The notes beneath the pieces are model-generated. The model saw nothing but the letters and a program-made list of their open reading frames with translations, was not told the DNA's origin and searched no databases. 38,276 nt of DNA from Perkinsus olseni. Taxonomy: Eukaryota; Perkinsozoa; Perkinsida. Positions 1 through 10,699 of the stretch are shown in pieces. Positions within the stretch are counted from its first letter, which is position 1; each line of letters opens with the position of its first letter. The stretch is taken from contig JABANN010000332.1 of NCBI GenBank assembly GCA_013115125.1, forward strand, positions 1-38,276, read 5' to 3'. Position numbers and translations under genes: made by a program.

Positions 1-196
1 AACACTAATCATGCGGCCGTACTGAATCGTACCAGCGGCGGCAGTTTCGTCTTCCTACACCCTTAAGTTACTTCGTGCATCAGTGGTGACTGCGGGTATT
101 GTCGCAGGGGCAACGGATGGGCTGTCGTAATCACTGCTTTCTACCGCTTCTGGTCAGTACTCTATCCCGGATGCAGGGCTGTGTGCAGCCTCACTT

Positions 197-531
197 ATGA
201 GCCATCGCTGTTTACCGGCAATGACTTATTGTATGACATGCGAATCCAGAGTCTGCAGGACCTCCCCATACATACTCTGGATCGGTGAGAGATCGTCGAT
301 CCCACCGGAAAATCGTCCGCATGATCTCTTTTGCATCGCGTATGGCGTGGAGGGATGTGAGTGGGACGAGGTGGGTGCCGATGAGGCCGGGTCGCTATTC
401 ATGTTTTTCACGACGAGGAATTTGATATTAACCGCCTCAGAATAGAGTCTCATCTCGTGCGACTACACGCACGGGTTGAGCTACTGCCCTTTTCCTACCA
501 TAATGATAGGAACGATACGATGAAGATCTAA
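197..531 (+). CDS. Possible 3' end of an unrecognised two-exon gene
   Basis: Two segments join in phase: an open stretch to 284, a GT-AG intron 285-385 (donor GTGAGA, acceptor GATGAG), and a second exon 386-531 ending in TAA. The second exon reads like real protein (VAIHVFHDEEFDINRLRIES is part of it), acidic then rich in Leu/Arg/His. The ATG at 197 may not be the true start; the gene could begin outside the window. No family was recognised. The support is only the phase match and amino-acid texture, so this is a weak call. Confidence 0.35.
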
Positions 532-654
532 GTTTCTTCCTATGGCCGTGGGGGTGACATTAACCGAGTCGTCACTCGCCGTCCAGCAAGGGTTTGAGGG
601 CATAAGACGTTGCGTGAGCCACATAGAAGCGCATTATAAGTCAGCGTTAGTGAA

Positions 655-1406
655 ATGTCGGCCCGGCACGTCCCCGGTTGTTTTTTCCCACCAGGTCCTC
701 GGGAGCCCCAAGTTGGGGCAGTCCTACCGATCGGATTAAATCGAGAATTGGAATGGCCTGTCTGCGACGACCCTGGTGCTAGTGCGAGGTTGTTCTGCTA
801 CATTCACATGTGGCGCCAATGTTTGAGACACATGACTCCCTTGCTGTCCAAAGACGCAGAGAAAGAGGTGTGGCAGAGGCAACGAGTGGCCTTTAAGAAA
901 GACTGCCTTCTCACAGCAGTTCTCGTCCGAGGACGAAATGAATCGGGGGTACAGGTGGAGTTGCAGCCGGGCCGTGCGAGCACGGGCAATTTTCATTGAC
1001 GAACCGGCCGAAACTGGCGTCGCAATGATGCCATAGGTCACCTGATACACCCGAATGGCACAACATGGTGAAGAACCCTCCTGGCCTCCGGGGGCTATCG
1101 ACTACTGAACAACTCCGCGTTGTTAACCACAAGGAACTACAGGCTAAAATTAGAGTGGACCCGATCTCCCTCGCTGATCGAGCCTCCTATAGCCACATTT
1201 GCTGCGACCGCTGCTCTACTTGTAAACTTCTCACCTCTCAAGCATCTCAAGGCACAGCTTCTCCCAGAACGACCCTAGCGAGTGGGCCCTGCGGACGCCT
1301 AGCGACTACAGAGTCTGTAGTAGGTAGTACAGACGACGGCTCTTACCTTGGGCAACGACCTCGAGAGCTAGGACAACTCACCAACCTCCCCGTCTCAGGC
1401 GAATAG
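655..1406 (+). CDS. Possible exons of an unrecognised gene
   Basis: Two open stretches on the plus strand look coding. About 735-999 encodes a basic, Lys/Arg/Gln-rich segment (contains LLSKDAEKEVWQRQRVAFKK). 1065-1406 encodes a segment with clustered cysteines (HICCDRCSTCKL). I could not fix a convincing splice between them, nor a start or stop for a full gene. They may be parts of one gene or chance open frames. No function is proposed. Confidence 0.22.
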
Positions 1407-1857
1407 CCTTATACTAGACACGAAGATGGTCTGACGATGGTACGAAGATGGGTACCCTGACTCGGAGTCATACTCCTTGCAAACAGAATACGTTGCTTCC
1501 GACGGTCTCTGTATAGTCGCTGGCTCACATCATCTCGTTCTCGCTGTCGATGTGGTCTCCTGGGTTCAATGCGACGGGCCGCATCATGAATGATACGTTG
1601 CGCTCGACACTGCGGCCTGGACCATTTCTCGACAGATATTCCAGTACAGCCACCAAAAATCGCGTAAAAAGCTATTTGCGTAGTTCTCTGTAGAACACTC
1701 GATGGGATGAGCTCAGAAACGACTTTCTGTGATCCAAAATCGGTATGGCATATCGCAGCTGTTTCATCCTGGAAGGGAGCAGATTTCGTCACGTGAACGG
1801 ATCACAGAATTCGGCAGATCACCTCACTCAGCTCAATCCTTATGCAATGAGGACTTC

Positions 1858-1878
1858 ACAACTGTTTCAAACAGTTGT
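1858..1878. repeat. 21-nt perfect palindrome
   Basis: Arms of 10 nt around a single central C at 1868. A second one, 17 nt at 1892-1908 with 8-nt arms around C1900, follows 13 nt later. Both are in noncoding DNA. Confidence 0.9.
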
Positions 1879-2069
1879 ACAAATTGTAGCGACTCGCTAC
1901 TAGCGAGTGTTGTCTGAGAATAGTTCGGGCGTGCATCTATCGCCATCCTCTCAGAGGATTCCTTTGAACTCCGAGGTGTGGACACACTGCCCATCCTCCT
2001 TTATCCTCGAGCATCCACTCACCCAGGCTCTACATGTACATTGCTACAACTGCCTAAAAAGGTTCAATA

Positions 2070-2086
2070 GTCACCTAATAGGTGAC
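2070..2086. repeat. 17-nt perfect palindrome with third arm copy
   Basis: Arms of 8 nt around A2078. The motif ACCTA recurs directly after the right arm (2088-2092), giving forward, inverted, forward order. Confidence 0.85.
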
Positions 2087-2850
2087 ACCTATTGATTCTC
2101 TCATCATCACCGCTCCCGCCGGCAAGTACGGGGGAGTGTCGGGTTGGGTACGAGATCGGCAAGGGACGGGTGAGTGCTAAGATAATTCGTTGCTCCTCCC
2201 AGTTTATCACAGGAGACTCTCGTGACCAGAGTCTCACAAGCTACGTACCGTAGCCTACGGTCCTCAGTTGATCGGGATTTTGGTATGACCTCTCTTGTGC
2301 CGAGCGCGAAATGCACAGAAGTTAGCGAGTACAATTCTATTGGGCCGTATTGGGAGCGCGTGATCGCGCGAGAGACACCGAAACCTGAGGCCCGGGCTCC
2401 CTGGATAATATCGCTGGCCCTATCGTTTATATCGCTATCGCTTTTCGCTGGCCGAATTAAATGCTCTCACTGAACTTTCGTCGATAGTATTGACATGTAA
2501 CGGTTTCGCCCAGTATCGTGTCGATAACGCTTCCGTTCATTACTTTCTCATGGCCCGCGAGTCTCGGGCCCAAGCCTGAGCGTTCTTTTCGGTGAGGTCA
2601 TGTGAGGGGATGTTACGCCCAGTCTATGTTTACGCGTGCAGAGAAGTCGGGGCAATAGCTCTTTCATAAGATCTATCTCACAAGCTCCATTTGGCCTTGT
2701 GTTACACGTATGAGTAAGAAGGAAACAACAGAGGCTGGTGCAGTTTCAGGACGTATTAGACTGTCTCCTTGCTCGCATCCTGAGCGCCGCCGAACAAAAC
2801 CACCAGGTTGAGTTGTCGGCGACAACTTGCCGCCGTTTGGCCGCTCCGTC

Positions 2851-2883
2851 TGATTAGAAGGTAGAGGGTCCGCCTTCTAATCA
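2851..2883. repeat. Inverted repeat, 11-nt arms, 11-nt loop
   Basis: Perfect 11-nt arms at 2851-2861 and 2873-2883. Unlike most in the window, this one has a real loop rather than one central base. Confidence 0.88.
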
Positions 2884-2896
2884 CGGTTCTCCGCGG

Positions 2897-2913
2897 CCAC
2901 TGGAATCCAGTGG
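2897..2913. repeat. 17-nt perfect palindrome
   Basis: Arms of 8 nt around A2905. It lies 13 nt after the inverted repeat at 2851-2883 and 41 nt before the one at 2955, so three dyads sit within 120 nt. Confidence 0.88.
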
Positions 2914-2954
2914 TGCCGATCTGCGTTTGATGAGTATGTCCTGCTATCGGGTCT

Positions 2955-2975
2955 ACTTGGTGACCAAGTCTTGGT
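2955..2975. repeat. 15-nt palindrome plus third arm copy
   Basis: Arms of 7 nt around G2962 (2955-2969), followed at once by another CTTGGT at 2970-2975. The order is CTTGGT, ACCAAG, CTTGGT: a clear forward-inverted-forward unit. Confidence 0.85.
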
Positions 2976-3464
2976 CGTCATGCCGATGCGTGCAGGTTTA
3001 TTGGTACAAGCGTACGCGAGTGCGGCATGTGCTCCACTGTCGAGATGACGCATTGGAACCCGCCTCACCTCTGATCGCCAACATCCTCAACCATGACAGG
3101 TAGGCTGCTTGCGACGTTGCGGTCGGCCACGCACAATCCCACTCCGTTGGCTGCTCCCACTGCCTCGCTTCCGTGTGGATAAGGCGTTGAAGACGAGCGC
3201 CGACAGCTTAAGCTTGGCTGATGTGTGTATGCGTATAACGGACGATTCATTCGCAGGCGAGTTACATTGAGGGATGCGTCTTTGCATCACAGTAGACTTT
3301 GTCGACCGCATCCGTAGTGCTACCTGCCTCAGATCGTACCTGCTCTACCCACATCCTTCGTGCGGGTACTCGGCGTTCGCAGCCTCAGTTTTCGCAATCG
3401 ACACTTGATCGGCTTCCGTTGGCGGACCAGTTTTCTTGCTTCAAGCTTTCTAAGGTAACGAATC

Positions 3465-4661
3465 ATGAGCAAGCTGACCTTGTTCGCGTACTCCCCCTCG
3501 AACAACTGCCTGAGAGTTGAGGTGGCCCTCAAGGAAAAGAAGCTGGAATACGAAAGGATAGAGGTACCTTGGTCTCTAGATGGGACTCGATGATTACTAA
3601 GCTTGCCGTGGTGCTCAGATCGACATATTCAAAGGGCAGCAGAAGACTCCGAAGTTCTTGGCTATGAATCCTCGTGGTACCGTCCCATGCCTGACTCACG
3701 GATCCATTGTTCTACAAGACAGCATGGCGGCCATACAGTATCTTGACATGGCCTTTCCCGACCAAGTACGCCTCCACTCCAACTGCAGATCGCGGCTTGG
3801 GAATGCTTTCATGCTTCTCAAGGTGCCGCTGACGCCCCAAAAGCCCGCTCAAATGGCTTCATGTATTCAATACATCCACGAGTTCGAGCAAAGTTTTAAT
3901 CCCAAGAATGTCGCTTACCAGGTCTTTTTTGGAAATCAGAAGAAAGCGCAGCTGGAAGCGGAGATAGAGGTTGGTATCACGCTGCTGTCACCTACTTATT
4001 TCGGTCGCATCGGACTTATCAGCACAAAATGCTCTACGTTCGGCTGCATTACCTCATCTGGCAGTAGGACGTTGCTGGCGCGTTCAGGCTCTTCTCGAGG
4101 AAGTGGCACTTTGGGACGGTTACCTCAAGAGAAAGGAGTACCTGGTCGGTGATTTCACACTGGCAGACATCGCCGTCTTCCCCCTCGTCTCCCAGTAGGG
4201 ATCCACCGGGCTCGAAACCGGCACATTCCTTGGGTTGCATCCGCTCGTTTGGGTTCTCTCCAGGAACGTTGCCCGTTTGCCTCAGACTACACCTGTGGCT
4301 CGGACTTAACTTGGGGAGTTATCCTAACATTGGAAGATGGTAAGGGTCGAGGTTATTCTCTCACTTCTCGTTTGCGTCCTACACTGAGTACCTTAGTGAC
4401 TAAGGCTTAGTCGACCACTGAGTACCTTGCATACCTCGTAAGTGCACTCGAGAGCCCCTAAAGCTTGTCTTGCAACAGCGAGCACCTGGTCGGATAGTTT
4501 TTCCGGACCAATCCTTATACTCCGGGACGCCCCTTCATTTAAGGTACCATAACATGAAGAGTCGTCCTTCGATCAAGGACCATCCGTACTTCGAATGCGC
4601 CGATAGAGTCGACCAAATATTTGGAACTGTAGCGAAGGAAAGAGCCGTTCTTAAGAAATGA
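3465..4661 (+). CDS. Glutathione S-transferase, six exons
   Basis: A cytosolic GST of about 223 residues, the usual family length. GSTs conjugate glutathione to electrophiles or reduce peroxides. Exons are 3465-3563, 3619-3765, 3823-3969, 4088-4194, 4286-4339 and 4544-4661; all introns are GT-AG (55, 57, 118, 91 and 204 nt) and every junction keeps phase. The N-terminal thioredoxin-like fold shows the beta1-alpha1 segment (LTLFAYSPSNN), the cis-proline region NPRGTVPCL and the glutathione-contacting QDSMAA turn. The C-terminal helical domain carries the family motif VGDFTLADIAVFP, which includes the N-capping box. The tail MKSRPSIKDHP fits theta/omega-like bacterial-type GSTs better than alpha/mu/pi. 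The catalytic residue is probably a Ser near position 10 but is not certain. The last intron contains two copies of a 13-nt motif starting CACTGAGTACC. The gene looks intact. Confidence 0.93.
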
Positions 4662-5121
4662 TGCGGCAGCTTGAGGTCAAATTCATGGTCACTCAATTTG
4701 AGCCAGTATGTATCACATGTATCCTGCACAAGGGTGGTCGTACTCGGCTCAGTGACATGAACTTATCTTGGTGGATGTACAGCGGCTCATAATGAGCCGC
4801 TCATTCATTGATGGTATGCAAACGCAAAAAGTCGTTTTTAAGATGACAAGTTGTGAGTCCCTTTGAGGAAGTTTTTTTGGTATAATCTTTATCTTGAGCG
4901 AAGTTTTGGGTTAGTATGAGACCAGGGAGAACATCCTCTTGTCTATGTGACCATCGCGCCCACCTACGAACAGTTAGAAGCCGCCGCTTCTCGAAGCAAA
5001 CGATCTCTAACCGGCTAACAGGATCAGCCTTACGACATCCCTCGACGCAAGCTAGTCGCACCCTGACTTCTGGCTATATGTGGTCTCGTGATAAGACGCA
5101 CTTCGTGATCAAGTGACTTAA
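4662..5121. other. Intergenic spacer with a palindrome
   Basis: 460 nt between the GST stop and the coiled-coil gene start. No open frame is convincing. It holds the 21-nt palindrome at 4781-4801. No polyadenylation or promoter motif could be assigned with confidence. Confidence 0.5.
4781..4801. repeat. 21-nt perfect palindrome
   Basis: Arms of 10 nt around A4791, 120 nt downstream of the GST stop. CTCAT recurs just past the right arm, overlapping it. Confidence 0.9.
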
Positions 5122-8100
5122 ATGACAACTTCCAGCGGCGGCGCTGCGGTATTACACAGGCGGCACAGCTCACCTACGTTGAATGACAAAGATGGGTCGC
5201 CTCGAGCACGACTGGCCAGAAGAGCATCGTTCGCTACCACTGCGGACGCTGCCGGGGCAGCTGTCCGTGCCGCTCATGCATGCGAAGAAGAGCGAGAGTT
5301 CAAGCAGATTCTCAAAGCGCATGATAGGTCACACTGGATAATTGCTGACCGGGGAATTCCGGAACTTCCAGATTCATATTGTTGTCTGACAAGCTAGCCG
5401 GGTTGCTCAAGCGACTTGCACTCGGAGACACCAGTGCACTCCTGGGAGTGGACGTCCATCGCTTGGCCGAGAAGATAGGCTCTGACTTCAGCATAATAGC
5501 GCGAAGTAGGGTTCCCGCGCACTTCCGAGACGGAGAGCTCTCCTCAGATTTGGTCGTAGCACCCAACCCGAACGATCCCAACCTATCTTGGCCGGCTATG
5601 GTCGCGGCCGCTCGAAGGAAGGCCGAGAAGGCCGAACGGTATCGAACGCGCCCCCGCTTCCTCGGGCCAACTCTTCGTGACCTTGCATTGCCCATGTGCC
5701 TCATAGGAGATTTAAGGAGTGCCAACTCGCTTACTTGAAAGAGATATCTCATTTACGAGACCTCAATAAGCTCGAAGATGCCCAGGGGTGTACGGATGTC
5801 TTGCAGGATGTCAGCTTCTATGACCCCATCTCGTGAGTGAGGACGCCGCTGCATTCGGACGTGGTGCAGTTACTACCGACCAGAGTGATGGTCTCAGTTA
5901 CCTCGACACCGACACTCGTCAACTAGTCGAGAAGATAATCGAGGAAGGTTTCAAGTCGAAAGTACGCCTGGGTGGGCCATCTTGTTCATCGGCCAGGCGT
6001 GGCGAGAGGAGATTTCTATCATAAGGTTCGGGAGCTCGCTAGGAAGCTTCTCGGACAACGCCGATCAAGCATGAGCGCCGCTTCCATTGAACCCACCGAG
6101 GAGCTAGGGGAGGCAAGCTCGACACAAGTAGGTGAGCTATCTGTCAACGTCCTCCAGAGGGGCCATGCTGGATGAACCGGCACTGGGTTCGATTGTGCAC
6201 GATGCGATTGTGAACCAGAAGTTCTGGACTAGAACTTCTGGCTACTCAGAATCATCATACCGAAGGTGCCTCGGTGAAGAGACCGAGTGACGGCAAGGGT
6301 AGACGGCGCAAGAGAGCTAAGGATCCGACATTGTTCTGCTCAGATTTACCGTGCGAGGACTGCCTGAGCTGCCGCGCGAGGGTGCGCGAGTTGGAACTAG
6401 AGCTAGCCAGGATGGAGAGGACGCATCGCCAGAAAGCCGTTGAAATGATCAAGGTGTGCTCCAGTCACTACTTCTGAGAGCATGTCATGGATCTCCAGGA
6501 ATTTGACGATGAACGGAAGCTACTGCAGCAGGATCGGCATGCTCGAAACGAAACTCAAGTCACCGCCGGTATGCAGGTGAGAAGAGAGATGCCGTCGCTC
6601 GTGTGAGAGCAGCATTGCTAACCATGTTTGCTCTTCCGTCACGGCCAGGCATCCGATATCGCTAACAGTCCAAGCCCAGGAGAGTGCTACTCTACTACTA
6701 CTCACACGGATCCAGCGGCTGGCTGGCTCTCGGTCTTCGGGAATGATCCCCGAGCCACCTTCTACAACACAACGACATACTCGAGCTCAGAGCAATTGCG
6801 TCGGACACTACAGGAATCGTAAGGGGCTAGGTGGTGCAGTTCGTCCGAGATTTCAGCTTTTCGCTAGTTACGCAGAACTGGCGGATCTGATGCAAACTAA
6901 ACTCAGCCTTACTACCAGCGAGAAGGATCAAGCCTTCATAGAGCGGGACGCGATGCAACAGAATAAGGAAGAGTGATGGTCCGGCTATCGTGGGCCAGCT
7001 CTCAATGAGAGCCTCTCATAGTCGCACGTACTCACGAGCTGCCTTGCCTGAGTGGTGCTGATCTCAGGGCCGAAGGCCTGCTTTCGACGTTAGAGCAGGA
7101 GGTCATTGCACTTGAGGCTGCTTTGAGAAGAGAAAAGCGGAAAAGAGATAAATGCGAGAAGCTGCTGGCCGAGCAAGCTACACTCTACTCCGCTTCGAAT
7201 AGAGCTCGACAGAATCCAGCTGGTGAACCCTGCGGTCTGCGAGAGATGGTTGAAATTCTGCCTCTCTTAAACGGGTAGGTGCGTGGCCTTCGAGTATGGC
7301 CGCCACAGCGAGAGATCCCTCGGCGCCCGCTCATCGTGTGAGATTCGGACCCGATGGCCCTGAAGTATTCAAGACTCTGAGTGAGGTGAGGTAACTCTAA
7401 GGAGAGTGCTCGGCTACTCAGATTGTTTCAGAACCTCCGCGATGAACGAGAGGAAAACGAGCGAATTTGTGACCAGAACGGTGAGTTGAAGGAGGAGAAC
7501 AGGAAACTGAGGCTCACGCTTAACGAAATGCAGGTGAGAATGTCTCACTCCCCTAAAGGGAGTCCCCTTCCATGTCTCCTTCCCGTGGCACTGGCCGGCT
7601 TTTCGGGGGTACTTGGATTCGCTCGGATGAGGATTTGTTGCAAAGGTTCGACTACAGAGGGTCCGAACAACTGCATCGCGGAGCCGCGTCGCCAGGGATC
7701 TCAACGAGATCATCAAACGTATACACTGGATGCATTCTGCGCATTGTGAAATCTTCGATTCGCACTCCAGTGCTGTCAGGTTCTGGCCTGGAGGACTTCG
7801 TCAGCGAAGAAGGGCTCCCTCGGCATAACGTATTCTCTCGGTTGTACGACGATGCAGTGAATAGAGTGCGAAAGCTGGAAGCCTTGTCCAAGAAAATCAT
7901 CCAGGAGGAGGCCAGGCTTCTCAACCGCGTAGCGTGCGCGGTCCCCCATACGAAGGATCTCGCCCCTCCATAGCCCATTGTTGGTTGTTACTAACAACCA
8001 ACAATGGGCTACGGAGTAAAACACCTAACAACTTGTTAGGTGTTCACGGTGCATATGCCGGGAAAGCTGCATCGTCCAAAGCCCGCCGCAGTCTCGAACG

Positions 8101-8479
8101 ACAAGTAACTGCGTCATTGTGGCTCCGCCGGAGCCGCTCCGGCCATCACGTCGTCGCTTTCAGGCTCTTGCATAACAGCGATGGCGAGAATGTCATTGAA
8201 GAAGCCGTAGCGACCCTTGATCAGGAGCCTCTCACGTAGAACTGTGCGGCCGGGACCGTCCTGCTAAAGCTTCGCTTCAGCATCACTGCACCCATCTTGG
8301 CACGCTCCACTGCAGACGACGTCTTCGAATCCACGCCGGTAACCGTCGTTCATATTGAGGCAAAAGGCAGCGTGATGATTCTGTTTTTGCAGGTACAGAA
8401 GCATAAGTTCTTATTCGTGTGTGAAGACCCCGATCCACCAGCTTATCAAATGCAAGGAATATCGGGGAGAAGGCCTTGA
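5122..8479 (+). CDS. Coiled-coil protein, 17 exons, function unknown
   Basis: Hand-built exons: 5122-5327, 5372-5638, 5707-5832, 5898-5961, 6026-6127, 6250-6453, 6499-6576, 6680-6732, 6755-6818, 6857-6972, 7068-7222, 7279-7390, 7422-7533, 7646-7745, 7771-7933, 8092-8235, 8281-8479. They total 2265 nt, or 754 residues. All introns are GT-AG, from 22 to 158 nt, and phases match throughout. The N-terminus is Ser/Arg/Ala-rich. The middle has a basic patch (GKGRRRKRAK) and a Cys cluster (CSDLPCEDCLSC). Long heptad-rich stretches follow (for example EQEVIALEAALRREKRKRDK and ENRKLRLTLNEMQ), so a structural coiled coil is likely, perhaps cytoskeletal or centrosomal; no family was recognised. Introns 6128-6249, 6973-7067 and 7934-8091 carry palindromes. 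The last two exons are the least certain; a frame with a stop at 8239 is the alternative. Confidence 0.72.
6215..6241. repeat. Intronic inverted repeat, 11-nt arms
   Basis: Perfect arms at 6215-6225 and 6231-6241 with a 5-nt loop, inside intron 6128-6249 of the coiled-coil gene and ending 8 nt before the acceptor AG. RNA pairing would bring the 3' splice site close to a stem. Confidence 0.9.
6998..7012. repeat. 15-nt intronic palindrome
   Basis: Arms of 7 nt around A7005, inside intron 6973-7067 of the coiled-coil gene. Confidence 0.85.
7971..8011. repeat. 41-nt perfect intronic palindrome
   Basis: Arms of 20 nt around a single C at 7991, no mismatch. It lies within intron 7934-8091 of the coiled-coil gene, 8 nt before a second palindrome at 8020-8044. 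Confidence 0.97.
8020..8044. repeat. 25-nt perfect intronic palindrome
   Basis: Arms of 12 nt around C8032, in the same intron as the 41-nt palindrome. Without the two palindromes the intron would be about 90 nt. Confidence 0.95.
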
Positions 8480-9797
8480 TATATTTTTCTCGTCCCGTCT
8501 TTTTAGTCAACTTGACTAAGTCAAGCCATACGTATGCGCTGAATGGATTTGATGTCGCGCAAATTGCTCGAGCTTCGACTCATGTCCGAATAATGACTCA
8601 CATAGTCTCCAGTCACCGGCAACTTGGGGGCGGGATGGGCTAGCCCTCCCTTAGGTTCCAATATCGTCGGGCCGCGGCCGTGTATCCCATGCCTCCGTTG
8701 GTGGGAACAACAACTCGACGGCGTAAAGGTGGCGTTCAAGGGAACCTTGCTCGTAGACACTCTAGCCTTGTTTCTCGGATTATGAAGAGGCGAAAGGTCC
8801 CACTCTCTCGCACCACCCAGGGATATAATCCGGGCATGCGCGTGTTGAGCAAGCCGATCACATCGCGGCAGCCTGCGTGAGCGTTGAACTTCAGTTCTGC
8901 CGTGTCGCGTTCGGAGGGATCCCTGGAGCCCGGGTCTCGAAAGACCGATTTCCTCAAGGTGCTCGCTATAGATGGGCGAGACTAACACATTCCCCACTGG
9001 AGCGATGCCAACACGACACAGTGTAATTATACATGGGAAAACCTTGCGCATACGCTGGGAGCGTGGGGGAAGTCTATAGTCGATTGATTGCTGAATAGTC
9101 TCAGTCGGACGCGCGGACCTGGAATTGGCATACGAGGCTAGCAGAGACAGCCGATACAACCGCCATGGCGCGAGCCGTGGGCACAATGTCGAGAGATGGT
9201 GGAGGTGTGGTAGGAGCACAACCGCACAGGGAGCCTATAGAGGCCAGGGCGCGTGGGCGGGTGCGAAAAACAAATAATGGTGCCAATTTTTCGGCACCTG
9301 GTACCTTACAGCGGTTCGATCATCTGTAGCCACTTATTGACTCTATCTCTTTTCCCTACTGATGGCCGCCTGATCCGGGTATTGAGGTTCGAGTTGAATT
9401 CAATCGAAGCTTCTGATTTAAAATTGCTGCTTCCGATATCGAGAGAGTACCGATGTTGAATACGGAGCGTTCGGAGGTTCTCGGGCGCGCTTTCTGAACA
9501 AGATCGCTGGCGAAACCTGCCGGGGTGCGCATGAAGAAGCTTCGGATGTGGCCGAAAGAATTTTTCAGAAAACACACTATTTTTCCGCTATTTTTCCTAT
9601 TTTTCAACAGAAAATTACCAGAAAGAAAAATAATCTATTTTTCCACGTTTATGCCACTGGTGGCACGGTTTTGTAGGACATGGACAGCATTACTGCATCC
9701 AGAATCAGCCAGGATGAGGCGTGCCCGTACCGCCAACTTTAGCAGGAACATACTAGAATTCGGCCCGGGTAACGAGTCGGGCAAGATCAGGGGGCTG

Positions 9798-9818
9798 AGA
9801 CTCTTGACTCAAGAGTCT
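9798..9818. repeat. 21-nt perfect palindrome
   Basis: Arms of 10 nt around C9808. TCTTGA occurs in the left arm and again overlapping the right end (9815-9820), giving forward-inverted-forward order. Confidence 0.9.
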
Positions 9819-10188
9819 TGAGGAAAGCGGTATGCGAACGAAATAGCGACCTGAACAAGTTCCTGTCCAAAGTAGTGCCTGACTGGGACTAGGGGGATCC
9901 AGCTCAAGCCACTTGGGCAGGAGTAGCTCACACTGAGACGAGCCCGGAATGTTCAGACTCAGCGCTTTCATAAGCGCGAGGCTAGCAACCATACTGACTC
10001 AGTCAGGACATGTTGCGTAGCGCTTAGGCGCAGAAGCCTCACTAACAAAACAGAACGAAACCATTGCATCGACAATCCATCGGACAACAAGTATTCGATA
10101 GAAGATTTTTTATAACTCGTACTGTACATGGTACAACCGACACGTCTCTTAGCACCGAGGGCACCAGCTGTTATGCTCGTTCTACACA

Positions 10189-10209
10189 ATAGTGGTTCAG
10201 AACCACTAT
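10189..10209. repeat. 21-nt perfect palindrome
   Basis: Arms of 10 nt around A10199, in noncoding DNA. Confidence 0.9.
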
Positions 10210-10437
10210 CGATTGAGAATCTCAGAACGGTCTTCTTAATATCAAATCCTGAGGCTTCTCTGGGAGTCGCCAGCTACTCCGATCTGGTCAATCATTGACC
10301 GTCAATGCAGCGGTGCTGCTTCCGGGTCCTTTGCTGATCTTGCTGGTTGCCTTTCCGACCAGCGTAGAGAGCGTTTAGATTGACCCTGACAGCTTTCTGA
10401 TGTCTATAATGTTTTTTTCGCAGAAATTATGAAACGA

Positions 10438-10507
10438 CCTTCTCCACACATGCCACACCTGGGGTTCGAACCCGCGACCTCCGCGAGCCTCCACCACTGC
10501 AGCCGGT
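10438..10507 (-). pseudogene. tRNA-like relic with A- and B-box sequence
   Basis: On the minus strand the segment reads GCAGTGGTGG (D-arm/A-box-like), then a short stretch, then GGTCGCGGGTTCGAACCCC, which contains a perfect B-box (GGTTCGAACCC). The part that should form the anticodon arm is missing or shortened, and the T-stem and acceptor pair poorly. A tRNA pseudogene or the head of a tRNA-derived short element fits best. It is not a usable tRNA. Confidence 0.5.
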
Positions 10508-10673
10508 GGATGAAAAACGCCTAGGCGGAAGATACTGGATGAAATAGAACTGGGTGGAATGGCAATTTGGGTTTTCAAGCGGTATTCGATGGATGAAATG
10601 AGCCGGATGGAACTGCACTGAATAGTATGGTCGTGGGTGAGATAAGAATGGGGAGTTGATGAGTAGCAGATGA

Positions 10674-10698
10674 ACTGACCAGACCACTTCAGTGGTCA
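10674..10698. repeat. Interleaved inverted repeats
   Basis: An outer pair of 7-nt arms encloses an inner pair of 7-nt arms (10682-10688 with 10691-10697), so GACCA occurs twice forward and once inverted. Confidence 0.75.
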
Positions 10699-10699
10699 G

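Larger units (their letters stand above)
1410..3464. other. No supported gene; spacer rich in palindromes
   Basis: Six-frame reading gives only short, unconvincing open frames here, including one with a hydrophobic C-terminal stretch at 2222-2473 on plus. What can be seen is inverted repeats: 1858-1878, 1892-1908, 2070-2086, 2851-2883, 2897-2913 and 2955-2969, listed separately. No promoter element was identified ahead of the gene starting at 3465. Confidence 0.5.
8480..10430. other. Unresolved, mostly noncoding region
   Basis: 8480-9290 has several overlapping open frames on both strands, including a 232-codon minus frame at 8521-9219, but none shows a recognisable domain and the amino-acid texture is poor. 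One short plus stretch near 8690-8765 (ends DTLALFLGL) reads plausibly as an exon but could not be connected to anything. 9300-9660 has an AT-rich patch and a short GGTGCC/GGCACC dyad near 9280. 9798-9818 and 10189-10209 are palindromes. No gene is claimed. Confidence 0.4.

Noticed and set aside
5696-5706. 11-nt GT-AG micro-intron in the coiled-coil gene
   Set aside because: A normal 68-nt intron at 5639-5706 gives matching phase and good coding sequence, so the micro-intron is unnecessary.
8521-9219. 232-codon open frame on the minus strand
   Set aside because: Arg/Ser/Leu-heavy composition without any recognisable motif or credible domain texture, and competing frames on both strands. Probably chance.
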